A stretch of DNA of 64,000 bases from Phycisphaerae bacterium (GCA_017993835.1 JAGOLX010000022.1:25175-89174); one strand, 5' to 3'. Positions 35,305 to 44,032 are shown, counted from the first letter of the stretch. Made by a program: numbers and translations. The notes: generated by a model not told the origin, from the letters alone.

Positions 35305-35760
35305 ATGAGAATAACGGAGGTTCGCGTCAGGCTCGTCACCAACGGTGAGAACCGGCTCAAGGCGTTCTGCTCCATGACGCTCGACCACGAGTTTGTGGTT
35401 CGGGACATCAAAGTCATAGAGGGAACCGGCGGGTACTTCGTCGCCATGCCGTCGCGGAAGATGTGCGATCACTGTCAGACCTGCGGCGGCAAGAACCATC
35501 TCAAGGCCAGGTACTGCAACGGTTGCGGCAAACCTCTACCGCCCAACCGCATCCAGAGGAACCCCGCCGGCGAGGCCGTGCTGCACGCGGACATCGCACA
35601 TCCCATCAACGCAGAATGCCGCCGGAGGATACACGAGCAACTGGTTGCCGCCTATGAACAAGAAGTGAAGAAGTCCAAAGAGCCGGGATATAGGCCCCCA
35701 GAATTGGACGAATCCGACGACGACGCGATGGGGTCGCCTCAATGGGAAACACAGGTCTAG
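35305..35760 (+). CDS. spoVG: SpoVG-family protein with inserted zinc ribbon
   Basis: SpoVG proteins are small nucleic-acid-binding regulators. Residues 1-52 match the SpoVG core (MRITEVRVRL, KAFCSMTLDHEFVVRDIKVIEG, YFVAMPSRK) and ADIAHPINAECRRRIHEQL (about 95-113) matches its C-terminal helix. Between them, where ordinary SpoVG has a short loop, sit about 40 extra residues with C54, C57-x2-C60 and C71-x2-C74, a zinc ribbon. The tail is acidic and Pro-rich. 151 aa versus about 85-100 for Bacillus SpoVG. Probably co-transcribed with ispE. The added ribbon could change nucleic-acid binding; this is inference. Confidence 0.88.
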   Translation: MRITEVRVRLVTNGENRLKAFCSMTLDHEFVVRDIKVIEGTGGYFVAMPSRKMCDHCQTCGGKNHLKARYCNGCGKPLPPNRIQRNPAGEAVLHADIAHPINAECRRRIHEQLVAAYEQEVKKSKEPGYRPPELDESDDDAMGSPQWETQV

Positions 35761-35761
35761 G

Positions 35762-36043
35762 TCAGGCAATCAGGTCCTCCAAGACCTTGTCAAGTGCCAT
35801 ATCGAGCCGATCCGCCACGTCGTATCGGCCCTCGGTGATCTGACGACGAAGACGAAGGACCTTCTGGCGACGCACTTCAGGTAAAGAGGCTATCCTCTCC
35901 AGCACTTGCCCCAGCGGTGTATGATGTATGTTCTCGAGGATCTGCTCCATGACCATATCCTTGTCCTGAGAAAGCCCCATATCGAGAGGATTCGACCATT
36001 GCCGGCCTTCTTCCGCGAAACCACCTGAACCATGCTGCCGCAT
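35762..36043 (-). CDS. Small FlgM-like (anti-sigma-28 type) protein
   Basis: 93 aa from ATG 36043 (AGGGTGG upstream); ATG 36091 is also possible. The C-terminal 40 residues, LPEVRRQKVLRLRRQITEGRYDVADRLDMALDKVLEDL, taken in parts (RQKVLRLRRQI; GRYDVADRLDMALDK), follow the FlgM pattern of basic helix, G-x-Y, helix. FlgM holds the flagellar sigma factor inactive. No flagellar gene is in the window. Its stop lies 2 bases from the spoVG stop (convergent). The family call is tentative. Confidence 0.55.
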   Translation of the reverse strand: MRQHGSGGFAEEGRQWSNPLDMGLSQDKDMVMEQILENIHHTPLGQVLERIASLPEVRRQKVLRLRRQITEGRYDVADRLDMALDKVLEDLIA

Positions 36044-36439
36044 GTGCGCCACCCTGCCAAAAACCTTGCTCGACCTGGGTCGCCCTATCATTCCGGGCAG
36101 AACCCTGTTTCATACTACATGTTGTGTGCTCGATCTTTCTCCATCAAGCTCATGTCGCTACTGATATCGACATAGTCATTTGGAAAACTTTAGAGAAGTT
36201 CCCTTATAGGCAAGCGACTTTGTGTGGAAAATGCAGGGCTCTGCAGGCATCCACAGGACTGGCATGACGGTTCAACGCGAGAGAAGTGATGTTTGAGTCG
36301 CCCCCGGCCCAGTCTCGCGGCCGCCCGATTGTGGAAAATGGGGGACCTACTACATATAGTGATACGCACGCACTGAAGGGTGTTAATCAAGGTCGTTTCG
36401 GCAAGAAGCGTACCCTGGGAATCGGCTGGTTGAATCCCC
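36044..36439. other. Gene-free stretch upstream of FlgM-like gene and after gspM
   Basis: About 390 bases with no supportable ORF and lower GC than the surroundings. Two copies of TGTGGAAAA (36223-36231 and 36332-36340) are visible, along with GTGATACGCAC (about 36359) that resembles the repeat arm at 8842. No terminator for the gsp operon is clear. Confidence 0.4.
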
Positions 36440-36940
36440 TCAATAGTAATAGATAAAGTTGAGATCCACGTCCCACTGGTCGGGCATGCCCTTCTTCTTG
36501 GACAACTCGATCTTGTCGCACGTCAGGTTCACCCAGGTCGATTGCATGGTTGAAAGGAACTTCGCCGCCTGCACGATGCCCACGTCCTTGAGTTTGACCA
36601 TGGCGTCTTGTCGTTTCTTGCCGGCCATCACGATGATGTTCTGCACGCTCAGGCTGTGGTTGCTGGGCAAGATGCCACACAGGTTGGCCTCCCGGTCGAC
36701 CGCCCTGGCGTAGGCGAATTCCCCCGCGACGTGATTGGGATCGCCCTTGTTCATTCGCTGCGGGTCGATCGTCAGGATCTCCTGGATGTTCACCGCGCCC
36801 TCAATCAGCAGGTCGCAGTCGGCATCGCAAGCCCGTTCCGCAGTCGGCAGATACACAGCCCACACCAGCAACGGCCACAGGCCGACCAATACCGGGATCA
36901 AGACGTAGTATAGAATCGGATTTCGGTGAATATCGCGCAT
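36440..36940 (-). CDS. gspM: Type II secretion GspM-like bitopic protein
   Basis: 166 aa: a short N-terminal cytoplasmic part, one membrane segment (residues about 9-30), then a periplasmic domain. This is the topology of GspM, which binds GspL in the inner-membrane platform. Sequence similarity to proteobacterial GspM is low; the call rests on topology and on being last in the C-to-M gene order. AAGGGAAG precedes the ATG, and the gene begins 2 bases after the gspL stop. Confidence 0.7.
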   Translation of the reverse strand: MRDIHRNPILYYVLIPVLVGLWPLLVWAVYLPTAERACDADCDLLIEGAVNIQEILTIDPQRMNKGDPNHVAGEFAYARAVDREANLCGILPSNHSLSVQNIIVMAGKKRQDAMVKLKDVGIVQAAKFLSTMQSTWVNLTCDKIELSKKKGMPDQWDVDLNFIYYY

Positions 36941-36942
36941 GG

Positions 36943-38406
36943 TTACTTCCCTTGCACCTGCTTCTTGGGGGCCAGCGTCATGGAGAACTTGTCGTGATCG
37001 CCCTCGCGGTCAATCCGGTTCCCTCGAACCTGCAGGCCCGCCTTCTCCATCGCAGGCATCAGCACGTTGGCGGCATTGTGGTGGCCCGACGTCGTCCCCT
37101 CCACGGTGATCGTCGTCGCAGTGATCGTGATCGACTGGACGCCAAGGCCGGCTTCTTTGGCACAGGCAACCAGCGCCCGCAGGACGAGGGTCAGCTTCGC
37201 AGAAACCGAGTCCTGATCTGCGCCGATGCCGGTCTTCTCAGCCTTGAGAGTCCTCAGAGCCCTTTCGAGATCCCCGACGGCAGTTTTCATCGTATCCGGG
37301 AGTTTGGCCTTGCCCGGCATGACAGCCAGGTAGTCCGGCTCGAACTTCAGACGCAGCGCCTCGCGATTGTGATTCTCTCGAAGCAGCTTGGAGTGGAAGA
37401 AAACCCCCAGCGCCAGCAGGAGAATCGTGACAGAGACGCTCAGGAACCGAACGGCCTTCTGCTGCCGCATCCTCTTGCCCAGAAACGGCATATGGTCGTT
37501 ACGGAGGTTTGCGCTGCTGGCTTTGTCCGCCAAACCCAGGGCCGCCCCATAGGCGAGGGCGAAATCCACCGCGCCGGAGCAGTCGGCAATACCGCCCTGC
37601 TCGACGCCCGCCAGAGCCGCCAGATCACACGTCTCCACGGGAAGACCGGTCTTCTCGCTAATCGATTGTCGCTGAAGGTCTCCGGCGGCATCGAACACCA
37701 GAAGCCGTCCAACGGGATGGTTGGCAACGAGCGCTGCGGTGACCAGGGCCTCTCTGGCCAGCAGCGGCGCCTTGTCTTGAGACGCGCCGACCAGAAATGT
37801 CCGATAAGTCAGTATCTCGCCCTGGGCGGACACTGCAACCAGGTAGCCACGTCCATCCGCAAGCGACGCGTATAGTGTGCCCGCCTGCCCGTCCTGCTGT
37901 GTCGGCGTGTGGTCAGCCAGGTACCGCGACAGGCAGCAGACGTCGGGGTCGATCGACACCGGGTCAATGCGATGACCCTGGAGGGACTCGATGATCTCCG
38001 TCAGGGTGGATCGAGGGGCCGTGAAGACATCGAGGTTGGCCCCTTCCTCGTTGCGTGAGGCGATCCGGAACGAGACCGCCTGGTCCGTAATGTCCGTGGC
38101 CAGTGCCTCCTCCGTGTCGAAACGCACGGTGGCTGCCACCTTCTTGGGGTCGCTGAACTCACTGTGCACCGCGTGCTGCATGACGGCGGCGCAGTCGAGG
38201 GCGACCGCCGCCTCGACGAAGCGAACCTTGCGTTCCTCACAGGCGAGAGCGACCCGATCGTATAGGACCTTCGGGTCGGATTCGTTCCCTTCTACCCGGA
38301 CCGAGAAGCAATCGAGGAGCTTGCGCTCGCGGCCCTGACAGGCAAGGTATATGACCGTGGCCCGGTCTTGTCTGAGATAGATTCCCAACTGCTGTCCAGA
38401 TTGCAC
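36943..38406 (-). CDS. gspL: Type II secretion GspL / PilM-PilN-like protein
   Basis: 487 aa from GTG 38406, with GGAGAG 8 bases upstream. The N-terminal two-thirds (to about residue 320) are an actin-like/PilM-type cytoplasmic domain (GIYLRQDRATVIYL, CSGAVDFALAYGAALGL); a membrane segment lies at about 337-356; the C-terminal periplasmic part ends in a ferredoxin-like fold (GVQSITITATTITVEG). This is the GspL layout: the cytoplasmic part docks the GspE ATPase and the periplasmic part pairs with GspM. Confidence 0.82.
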   Translation of the reverse strand: MQSGQQLGIYLRQDRATVIYLACQGRERKLLDCFSVRVEGNESDPKVLYDRVALACEERKVRFVEAAVALDCAAVMQHAVHSEFSDPKKVAATVRFDTEEALATDITDQAVSFRIASRNEEGANLDVFTAPRSTLTEIIESLQGHRIDPVSIDPDVCCLSRYLADHTPTQQDGQAGTLYASLADGRGYLVAVSAQGEILTYRTFLVGASQDKAPLLAREALVTAALVANHPVGRLLVFDAAGDLQRQSISEKTGLPVETCDLAALAGVEQGGIADCSGAVDFALAYGAALGLADKASSANLRNDHMPFLGKRMRQQKAVRFLSVSVTILLLALGVFFHSKLLRENHNREALRLKFEPDYLAVMPGKAKLPDTMKTAVGDLERALRTLKAEKTGIGADQDSVSAKLTLVLRALVACAKEAGLGVQSITITATTITVEGTTSGHHNAANVLMPAMEKAGLQVRGNRIDREGDHDKFSMTLAPKKQVQGK

Positions 38407-38484
38407 GATTCATGCTCTCCAAAAAACGGCACGAGCGCCATTGCTCTTTCGACCAAAGCCACACGGGCATTCAGTAATTGACGG

Positions 38485-39795
38485 TCAGTCACAGACCACC
38501 GCAATCTGCTGGACCTTGTTGCCCTCCTTCGTCACGGCGGCGAGTGCGGTGGCCCGGGCCGCTCCGCTGACGGCTGTCACCCGGATGGTGAAGACCGTGC
38601 TGGATGTGACGAGGAAGTCCCGGCAATCCTCGATGGAATCGGAGAACGCCAGGCTCGCCTGCTTGATCTCATTGACGTCCGTCACCGGCTTGATCTTCCG
38701 CTGCTGGATAATCGCCTCCGCGATCCTGGGGGCATTGGCGATGCTGCCGAACGCCATCGCCGCCTCCAGAACGTGCCGGGGAGCCGTATTGACGTTCACG
38801 TGCCGCGTGCCCCACAGGCCGAGATACTTCATCGCGGATTCCTGGCGGCTGTCGCTCTCGATGCTCGGCCGGCTCAACAGCGCCGCGTTTAACATCGAAC
38901 TGTGAAACAGACGCGAGAATTCGCTGTTCTGTGTGCGGAGCTGCTCCTGCGCGGTAATGGTCTTCTTGCCCACCGTCCGACGGGCGGCCGCGCTGCCGGC
39001 GGGGGTCGTCCGACTGGTCCGGACTCCCGGCCTAGTCACTGTGGCAGTCGGCGCCCCGGCCTTTGCCACCGTGTCCACCGTCTCTGTCTTGAATTCCATT
39101 TTGAACGGCTTCGTCTTGCCGATCGCTTTCAGATCCTCGGTCAGATCCTCGATTTCCTTGTTCGAGTACCCCATCCATTCGCAGAGGCCCGTCCAGCCGG
39201 CGCCGGCCCTGTCCTGGAGCTTCTCGTCGGTCAGCAGGGTCCATCCCAGGGGGTACTTGGCGTTCTCGTCCTCCACGGCGATCACGACCTTGGCCGACCC
39301 GATCTCCAGCTTGATCGGCTCGGTCACCAGCGGCCAGGGCGGCCCGTACGGGCCGGGGATTTCCACGTTGGCGGCGATGGAGGAATACGACGTCTTCCCC
39401 TCTTCCTCGTCGTTCACATCGTCCGACCTGGCGGCATTGGCGTCCGTCAGCCTCTGGCTCGCCAGATACTCGCTCATCTGGACAAGCAGCTTCTGGTACT
39501 CCACCTCGCTGAGAGCGAAGAGGTCGGAGAAGTCCGGCTCGTTCGGCCGACTGATCAACTCGAACTCCAGTTCGCCCACGGACACCAGGGCGTACTTCAT
39601 GCCGGAGACGCAGGCATGACGGGCGATGCCGCAGTCAATGACGTACTGATCCCGATGCCGACGGGCGGCCACGCGGACACTCAGGGTGTACCCCAGCGTC
39701 GACATGATCACGAGGATCACCAGCGTGATCAGCAGAATCATGCCGGGATGGTTCCGCGGGCTATCTGCGTCTCGTCTGTGTGGATGTCCGTTCAT
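38485..39795 (-). CDS. gspK: Type II secretion minor pseudopilin GspK
   Basis: 436 aa. GspK caps the pseudopilus tip with GspI and GspJ. The N-terminal leader ends in PGMILLITLVILVIMSTLG, the hydrophobic pilin helix without the usual Glu5, as is normal for GspK. The large globular domain ends in a GspK-type helix-hairpin region (NVNTAPRHVLEAAM, ITDVNEIKQA-like VTDVNEIKQ). A Thr/Arg-rich linker is at about 235-265. The start overlaps the end of gspJ by 35 bases. Confidence 0.88.
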   Translation of the reverse strand: MNGHPHRRDADSPRNHPGMILLITLVILVIMSTLGYTLSVRVAARRHRDQYVIDCGIARHACVSGMKYALVSVGELEFELISRPNEPDFSDLFALSEVEYQKLLVQMSEYLASQRLTDANAARSDDVNDEEEGKTSYSSIAANVEIPGPYGPPWPLVTEPIKLEIGSAKVVIAVEDENAKYPLGWTLLTDEKLQDRAGAGWTGLCEWMGYSNKEIEDLTEDLKAIGKTKPFKMEFKTETVDTVAKAGAPTATVTRPGVRTSRTTPAGSAAARRTVGKKTITAQEQLRTQNSEFSRLFHSSMLNAALLSRPSIESDSRQESAMKYLGLWGTRHVNVNTAPRHVLEAAMAFGSIANAPRIAEAIIQQRKIKPVTDVNEIKQASLAFSDSIEDCRDFLVTSSTVFTIRVTAVSGAARATALAAVTKEGNKVQQIAVVCD

Positions 39796-40672
39796 TGGTC
39801 ACCGATCTTCGGGTCGATTGGGTCTCGGTTGTTCCAGTCCTGGTCTCGTCCCTCGTTGGCGATCGCGTCTCGGCCGTCGGTTCGTTCGAATCCACCTGGT
39901 TCGAGTCCTGGGAGGAGTTCATGGCGAACTTGATCTTCCGCATCGCGTTGACGACGAAGGTCCGGCTGATCTTCTCCTCGTCCGGGACTTCCCAGGTCCC
40001 GCGGGCGGTCTGATAGGGTTCCGCGAATGAGATCGTGACTTTCACACCCGCCGGAGCAGCCGACAACGGCCACGTATCGAGCAGTTCCGCGCCTTTGCAG
40101 GCCTGTATGCTGAAGAAGGTCGCGCCGCGACAGACCGGCACGAAAGGAACACTCTTCTCCCAGTCCTCTCGCTGATCCTCCAGAAGCTTGTCTTCCTGGC
40201 CGGCCCCCTCCCGGCTGCGGTAGAGGATCAGGCCGGGGGTGATATTCTCACTATCGTACGCCGCTCGCCAGGTGATCTCTTCCAGAACCTGCTCCTTGTT
40301 GTCCTTGTCGTGGTATACGCGGCGGAGCACCAGTTCCGCCCGGGCGAAGCCGTTGTCCGGCCCGTTGCGAATCTGGACGAACACATCGTCCGCTCCGAAA
40401 GTCCGGTCCACGTCGTCGGCAATGAGCTGGAGAACTTCCGACACCAGTGCCGGGCCCTCGATCTTCGCCAGCACAGCACCGGCCGTCTGATTCGCCCGCC
40501 CATAGATGCCCAGGATCACCGCAAGGATCATCCCGCCGATGACCACAGTCACGACCATCTCGCCCAGGGAGAAGCCTCGCAGACGCATCCCCCGCCGGGC
40601 GTCGCTGCAAACTCCCAAACAGGGAGCGGTCGGCCCGTTCTGGCAAGCAAGAATCTCCGGTTTCGATTTCAC
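39761..40672 (-). CDS. gspJ: Type II secretion minor pseudopilin GspJ
   Basis: 303 aa from GTG 40672, chosen for AGGAG at 8 bases; the in-frame ATG 40588 would give a 5-residue leader but has a poor ribosome site. The prepilin site is RLRG/FSLGEMVVTVVIGG with Glu5, and the hydrophobic helix follows. The globular domain carries TGAVLAKIEGPALVSEVLQL and related GspJ-like features. The last 50 residues are a Thr/Arg/Glu-rich tail not usual for GspJ, and its coding region overlaps gspK. Confidence 0.85.
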   Translation of the reverse strand: MKSKPEILACQNGPTAPCLGVCSDARRGMRLRGFSLGEMVVTVVIGGMILAVILGIYGRANQTAGAVLAKIEGPALVSEVLQLIADDVDRTFGADDVFVQIRNGPDNGFARAELVLRRVYHDKDNKEQVLEEITWRAAYDSENITPGLILYRSREGAGQEDKLLEDQREDWEKSVPFVPVCRGATFFSIQACKGAELLDTWPLSAAPAGVKVTISFAEPYQTARGTWEVPDEEKISRTFVVNAMRKIKFAMNSSQDSNQVDSNEPTAETRSPTRDETRTGTTETQSTRRSVTNERTSTQTRRR

Positions 40673-40708
40673 GCGACGTTCTCCTGCGCCTGGCGACACC
40701 ACGCCAGT

Positions 40709-41737
40709 CTACTGTTGCTTCTGCCTGAGCAGCTCCACAACCTCACCTATGTCCATTTTCTGCAATTCCTCGTACGACAGCCCGGTCAGCGGGTCGACGC
40801 CGGAGCCCTGCGATTCGCTGTCGGCGTCCTCCAATCCCCTCTGCATCGTTCTCATCGCCATAGCGAGTTCCTCGATGGATATCACCTGTTTCGCCTTCTC
40901 CTCATCGCTGGGATCGCCTTGGCTCTTCACGAACACGTCGAGGTTGTACTTGACGAACCGGCCGTCCCCGGTCAACACCAGTCCGTTCTCGACCCACTGA
41001 TCGATCGTGTCGGCATCGACGCCGGCATAGTCCGCAGCGTCCTTGGCGGACGGAAGGACCTGCTCGACCTCCAGTCGCTCCAGTTCCTCGGTATCGATGA
41101 GCTGGCCGGCCTGCTGTTCCGTCAGTTTCGCAATCCAGTGGGTCAGCTCGACCTTCTGCGACTGGCCCTTGGAGTCCGTGTACTCGGCCGAACAGATTGC
41201 ACGGATCCACATCTGCCCGCTGACAGGCTCGGGGAACGCCTCGATCACCGTCTGCCAGGAGACATCGGCGTACTTCTCGCTGGTGCCATACTCGATCGTC
41301 TCCTCGACGGAGTCCCGGACGAGGACCGCCTCCAGATTCTCGCGGGCCAGTTCGAAGGCTTCCCGGCGCAGAGCGGAATCCGCCGCCGAGCCCACGCAGC
41401 GGTCGATCACGAGCAACACGCTCGAACTGACCAGTCCCAGGATGGCCAGGGCCGTCATGACCTCCAGGAGGGTGAACCCGCCGACCCGCGCGAACGTGCG
41501 ATTGCACGAGGATTGCCAGCAATTGAGCGCATCCGTGCCTTTGTCACCCTGAGCGCAGCGAAGGATCTGGGCATCGGACGAGAACAACGAACTGCACCCG
41601 CGTCGCGTCTGCGGTTCGCGAGCCGGATGCTTCACTTCGTTCAGCATGACAGACCTGGGCGCGGTCCCTGTCTCAGGCGGATGCAAATCTGTCCGCTTGA
41701 CGCCCACCGTGTTGTTCTTCCCGTCGTTCATGCTCAC
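40709..41737 (-). CDS. gspI: Type II secretion minor pseudopilin GspI, 5' end invaded by repeat
   Basis: The prepilin motif ARVGG/FTLLEVMTALAILGL is clear, but it begins about residue 87; a pseudopilin leader is normally 6-30 residues. The extra leader is the in-frame translation of a repeat element at 41543-41650 (MLNEVKHPAREPQ...AQILRCAQGDKG). No ATG, GTG or TTG lies between the repeat and the cleavage site, so translation must start in or before the repeat: GTG 41737, ATG 41731 or ATG 41652 (AGG upstream). The body is also longer than usual and acidic, 255 aa after cleavage. Confidence 0.85.
   Translation of the reverse strand: MSMNDGKNNTVGVKRTDLHPPETGTAPRSVMLNEVKHPAREPQTRRGCSSLFSSDAQILRCAQGDKGTDALNCWQSSCNRTFARVGGFTLLEVMTALAILGLVSSSVLLVIDRCVGSAADSALRREAFELARENLEAVLVRDSVEETIEYGTSEKYADVSWQTVIEAFPEPVSGQMWIRAICSAEYTDSKGQSQKVELTHWIAKLTEQQAGQLIDTEELERLEVEQVLPSAKDAADYAGVDADTIDQWVENGLVLTGDGRFVKYNLDVFVKSQGDPSDEEKAKQVISIEELAMAMRTMQRGLEDADSESQGSGVDPLTGLSYEELQKMDIGEVVELLRQKQQ
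41543..41650. repeat. MITE-like repeat inside the gspI leader
   Basis: The ends are imperfect inverted repeats of 25 bases: GTCACCCTGAGCGCAGCG... (41543-41567) and the complement of GTCATGCTGAACGAAGTG... (41650-41626), matching at 19 of 25 positions. Elements with these ends (ctgagcgcagcgaaggatc type) are dispersed in many bacterial genomes. 108 bp is a multiple of three, so gspI stays in frame. Confidence 0.65.
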
Positions 41738-41764
41738 TGCAAATCCAAGGACCCAGATTCCTTG

Positions 41765-42382
41765 TCAGAATGGGACTTCGTTCTTCCCTTTTGGTTTCAT
41801 CAAGGCCGGGTCCCCTTCGACCAGTCGGACAATGGGGGTCAGCCGATTGACAAGCACGGCGTAGGGCTGTTCGCTCTCGTCCAGGAACACGACCTTGCCG
41901 CCGTAGGTCCAGCCCGCGCGTCCGATCCGGAATCTCGCCCGGTCGGCGTTCGTGTAGTCCCCGTCGTCGAATTCGACATACGACAGCCGGCAGTTGCTCC
42001 CGAAGAAGCCCTGGGTGATGATCTCCTCTTCCAGGACCTCGGACAGATCGGAGGTGGTGATCTCTCGCAGCAGGTAACTCTGCTCCGTCGGGTCCAGAAT
42101 CACTTCATATCGGCGACCGTTTTCAGCGGCTGCGGAGGCGGCGGTCTGCATCGTGGAGACGAAGCCCTGCACCTGAGATCGGAAGCCCTGACGGCGAAGC
42201 ACACCGAACAGGTTCGTCTGGGCCAGCAGGATCAGCAGGCTCAGGATCGACAAGACGACAATCAGTTCGACCAGCGTGAACGCCGCAGCGGGCAAGGCGC
42301 CGGCGCGAGGCCGCCGTGCGCCGACCCCTTGTGAGGAGGCAAGTCGATCATGAGGCATCGGTGCTGTACAGATCTGCGTCAT
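41765..42382 (-). CDS. gspH: Type II secretion minor pseudopilin GspH
   Basis: 205 aa. The prepilin motif LPAAA/FTLVELIVVLSILSL has Ala in place of the conserved Gly at -1, with Glu5 kept. The GspH-type globular domain follows (FVSTMQTAASAAAENGRRYEV). The start overlaps the gspG stop: ATG 42382 or the in-frame ATG 42358, which overlaps as ATGCCTCATGA. The leader is about 26-34 residues. Confidence 0.85.
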   Translation of the reverse strand: MTQICTAPMPHDRLASSQGVGARRPRAGALPAAAFTLVELIVVLSILSLLILLAQTNLFGVLRRQGFRSQVQGFVSTMQTAASAAAENGRRYEVILDPTEQSYLLREITTSDLSEVLEEEIITQGFFGSNCRLSYVEFDDGDYTNADRARFRIGRAGWTYGGKVVFLDESEQPYAVLVNRLTPIVRLVEGDPALMKPKGKNEVPF

Positions 42383-42791
42383 CGCCTTCGCCGCCTTCCT
42401 GGCCGTCGGCCCCGAGGCTCTTGATCACGAACGCCTTGCCGGATTCGGGGTTCAGCTCGAAGATGAAGTCCCGCCCCCAGCCGTCCTTCGGGATGTCGGT
42501 CGTCTCCAGGTACCCACCGGTTTGCCAGACCGTAACATCCGTCGGCTGTTGGATCAGGACGGTCAGTCCCTCATCCTCGCCGGGCCAGCGCCCACTGTCC
42601 ATGTGGAAACTGTTCACTGCGGTGTGCAGGAGTTTCAGATTGGCTTTCGTGGTCGTCACCTTCGCCCGGTCGACCTGGCCGACGAAGTTCTTCACCACCA
42701 CCGCGGCCAGCAGGCCGAGGATAATCAGCACGGCCATCAGTTCGACCATCGTGAAACCGCGTCTGCTCCGTCTGTTCCTATTCTCCTTCAT
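42348..42791 (-). CDS. gspG: Type II secretion major pseudopilin GspG
   Basis: 147 aa. The prepilin site RRG/FTMVELMAVLIILGLLAAVVV is canonical. The globular domain has the GspG hallmarks AKVTTTKANLKLLHTAVNSF, GRWPGEDEGLTVLI and the C-terminal calcium-loop region DGWGRDFIF...SLGADGQEGGEGDDAD. GspG forms the shaft of the periplasmic pseudopilus. The gene lies 23 bases after gspF. Confidence 0.95.
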   Translation of the reverse strand: MKENRNRRSRRGFTMVELMAVLIILGLLAAVVVKNFVGQVDRAKVTTTKANLKLLHTAVNSFHMDSGRWPGEDEGLTVLIQQPTDVTVWQTGGYLETTDIPKDGWGRDFIFELNPESGKAFVIKSLGADGQEGGEGDDADLYSTDAS

Positions 42792-42814
42792 AGTCCTTCA
42801 ACTCCCAAGAAAGC

Positions 42815-44032
42815 TTACAGTTGCACTGCCGAGATCCGTAAGATAGGCAGGATCGTTGCATAGGCGATCACTCCGATGACCGCCGCCATGACAATGATGA
42901 TAAGCGGTTCGACCGCGGCGCTCAACCGCTCGAGGACGATGTCGGTCGAAGATTCGAGGTTCTCGCTGATGTTCTTGAGCATGACTTCCAACTCGCCGCT
43001 CTTTTCCCCGACCGCGACCATGTGGGCGATGGCCGGATCGATCACGCCGCTCTCGCGCAGAGGAGTCGCGATGTCCGCGCCGGCCAGGATTCGCTCCCGC
43101 GACTGCTGGATCGCACGCTTCATGAGACTGTTGCCCGTCGTTTCGGCGACCACGCGGAGCGACTCGGCCATCGCCAAGCCCGACCCGATCAGCGTCGAGA
43201 GCGTCGAGGCGAACCTCGCAACCACGCGCTGCCGGATGAGCGGCCCAAAGACGGGAAGAGAAAGCAGGAATCGATCCCGCAGGTACGCGCCCCGCTCGGT
43301 CCGGAAGAATCGCTTGGCGGCCAGCCCGACAGCGACGATAGCCCCGATCAGAATCAGCACCCGCCAGCTCGTTAGGATGTGGCTGAAGTTCATCATCTGC
43401 TGCGTGACCCAGGGCAGTTCCTGTCCCGCCTGGACAATCTGCTTGCCGATGGGCGGAATGACCTTCGTCGTGAGGATCACAATGGCCGCCAGGCAGAAGA
43501 ACACGAGGACGATGGGGTAGATCATCGCGGTGAGCACTTTGGACTCCACCCGCTGGCGTTTCTCCATGAAGCCCGCGATAGTCTTGAGGCTCTCGCCCAG
43601 CGTGCCCGTGACCTCGCCGACGCGGACCATGGCCACGAAGATCACGTCGAAGTAGTCCTCGTAGTCCTTCAGGGCGTCGGTGAACGACTCGCCGGTGACG
43701 ACCCGGTCGCGGATCTCCGTCAGGGCGGTCTTGAAACGCTGGTCCGGGCTCTGAAGCGTCAGGACCGACAGGGCCTCCGTCAGCTTGATCCCGGAGTTCA
43801 ACAGGGTGGAGAGTTGCTTCGTGAAGTCGATGAGCAGCGACTTGCTCGGCCGACGAAGCGCCGAGAACAGGGCGCGTTGGCTCTCGACCGCGCTGGTCAC
43901 CTCGTTGACGGCGGAGGGATGCACATTTCTCGCCCGCAACTGCTTGCGGGCGGCAAATGGGCTCTCGGCGTTGATCGTGCCCTTGACCTTTCGCCCATTG
44001 CCCGCAATCGCTATGTACTCATACCTCGGCAT
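42815..44032 (-). CDS. gspF: Type II secretion inner-membrane platform protein GspF
   Basis: 405 aa, the usual length. Two related T2SSF domains (residues about 65-190 and 270-390), each with a membrane segment, plus a further segment near 215. The N-terminus MPRYEYIAIAGNGRKVKGTI and the pattern QLSTLLNSGIKLTEALSVL / ASTLSTLIGSGLAMAESLRVV are diagnostic. The C-terminus PLIIIVMAAVIGVIAYATILP is the last membrane helix. A long hairpin (44071-44125) separates it from gspE. Confidence 0.94.
   Translation of the reverse strand: MPRYEYIAIAGNGRKVKGTINAESPFAARKQLRARNVHPSAVNEVTSAVESQRALFSALRRPSKSLLIDFTKQLSTLLNSGIKLTEALSVLTLQSPDQRFKTALTEIRDRVVTGESFTDALKDYEDYFDVIFVAMVRVGEVTGTLGESLKTIAGFMEKRQRVESKVLTAMIYPIVLVFFCLAAIVILTTKVIPPIGKQIVQAGQELPWVTQQMMNFSHILTSWRVLILIGAIVAVGLAAKRFFRTERGAYLRDRFLLSLPVFGPLIRQRVVARFASTLSTLIGSGLAMAESLRVVAETTGNSLMKRAIQQSRERILAGADIATPLRESGVIDPAIAHMVAVGEKSGELEVMLKNISENLESSTDIVLERLSAAVEPLIIIVMAAVIGVIAYATILPILRISAVQL

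Noticed and set aside
36223..36340. Two TTTTCCACA boxes (minus strand), resembling DnaA sites
   Set aside because: Only two copies 109 bases apart, without dnaA, dnaN, gyrB or an AT-rich unwinding region nearby; not enough for an origin.
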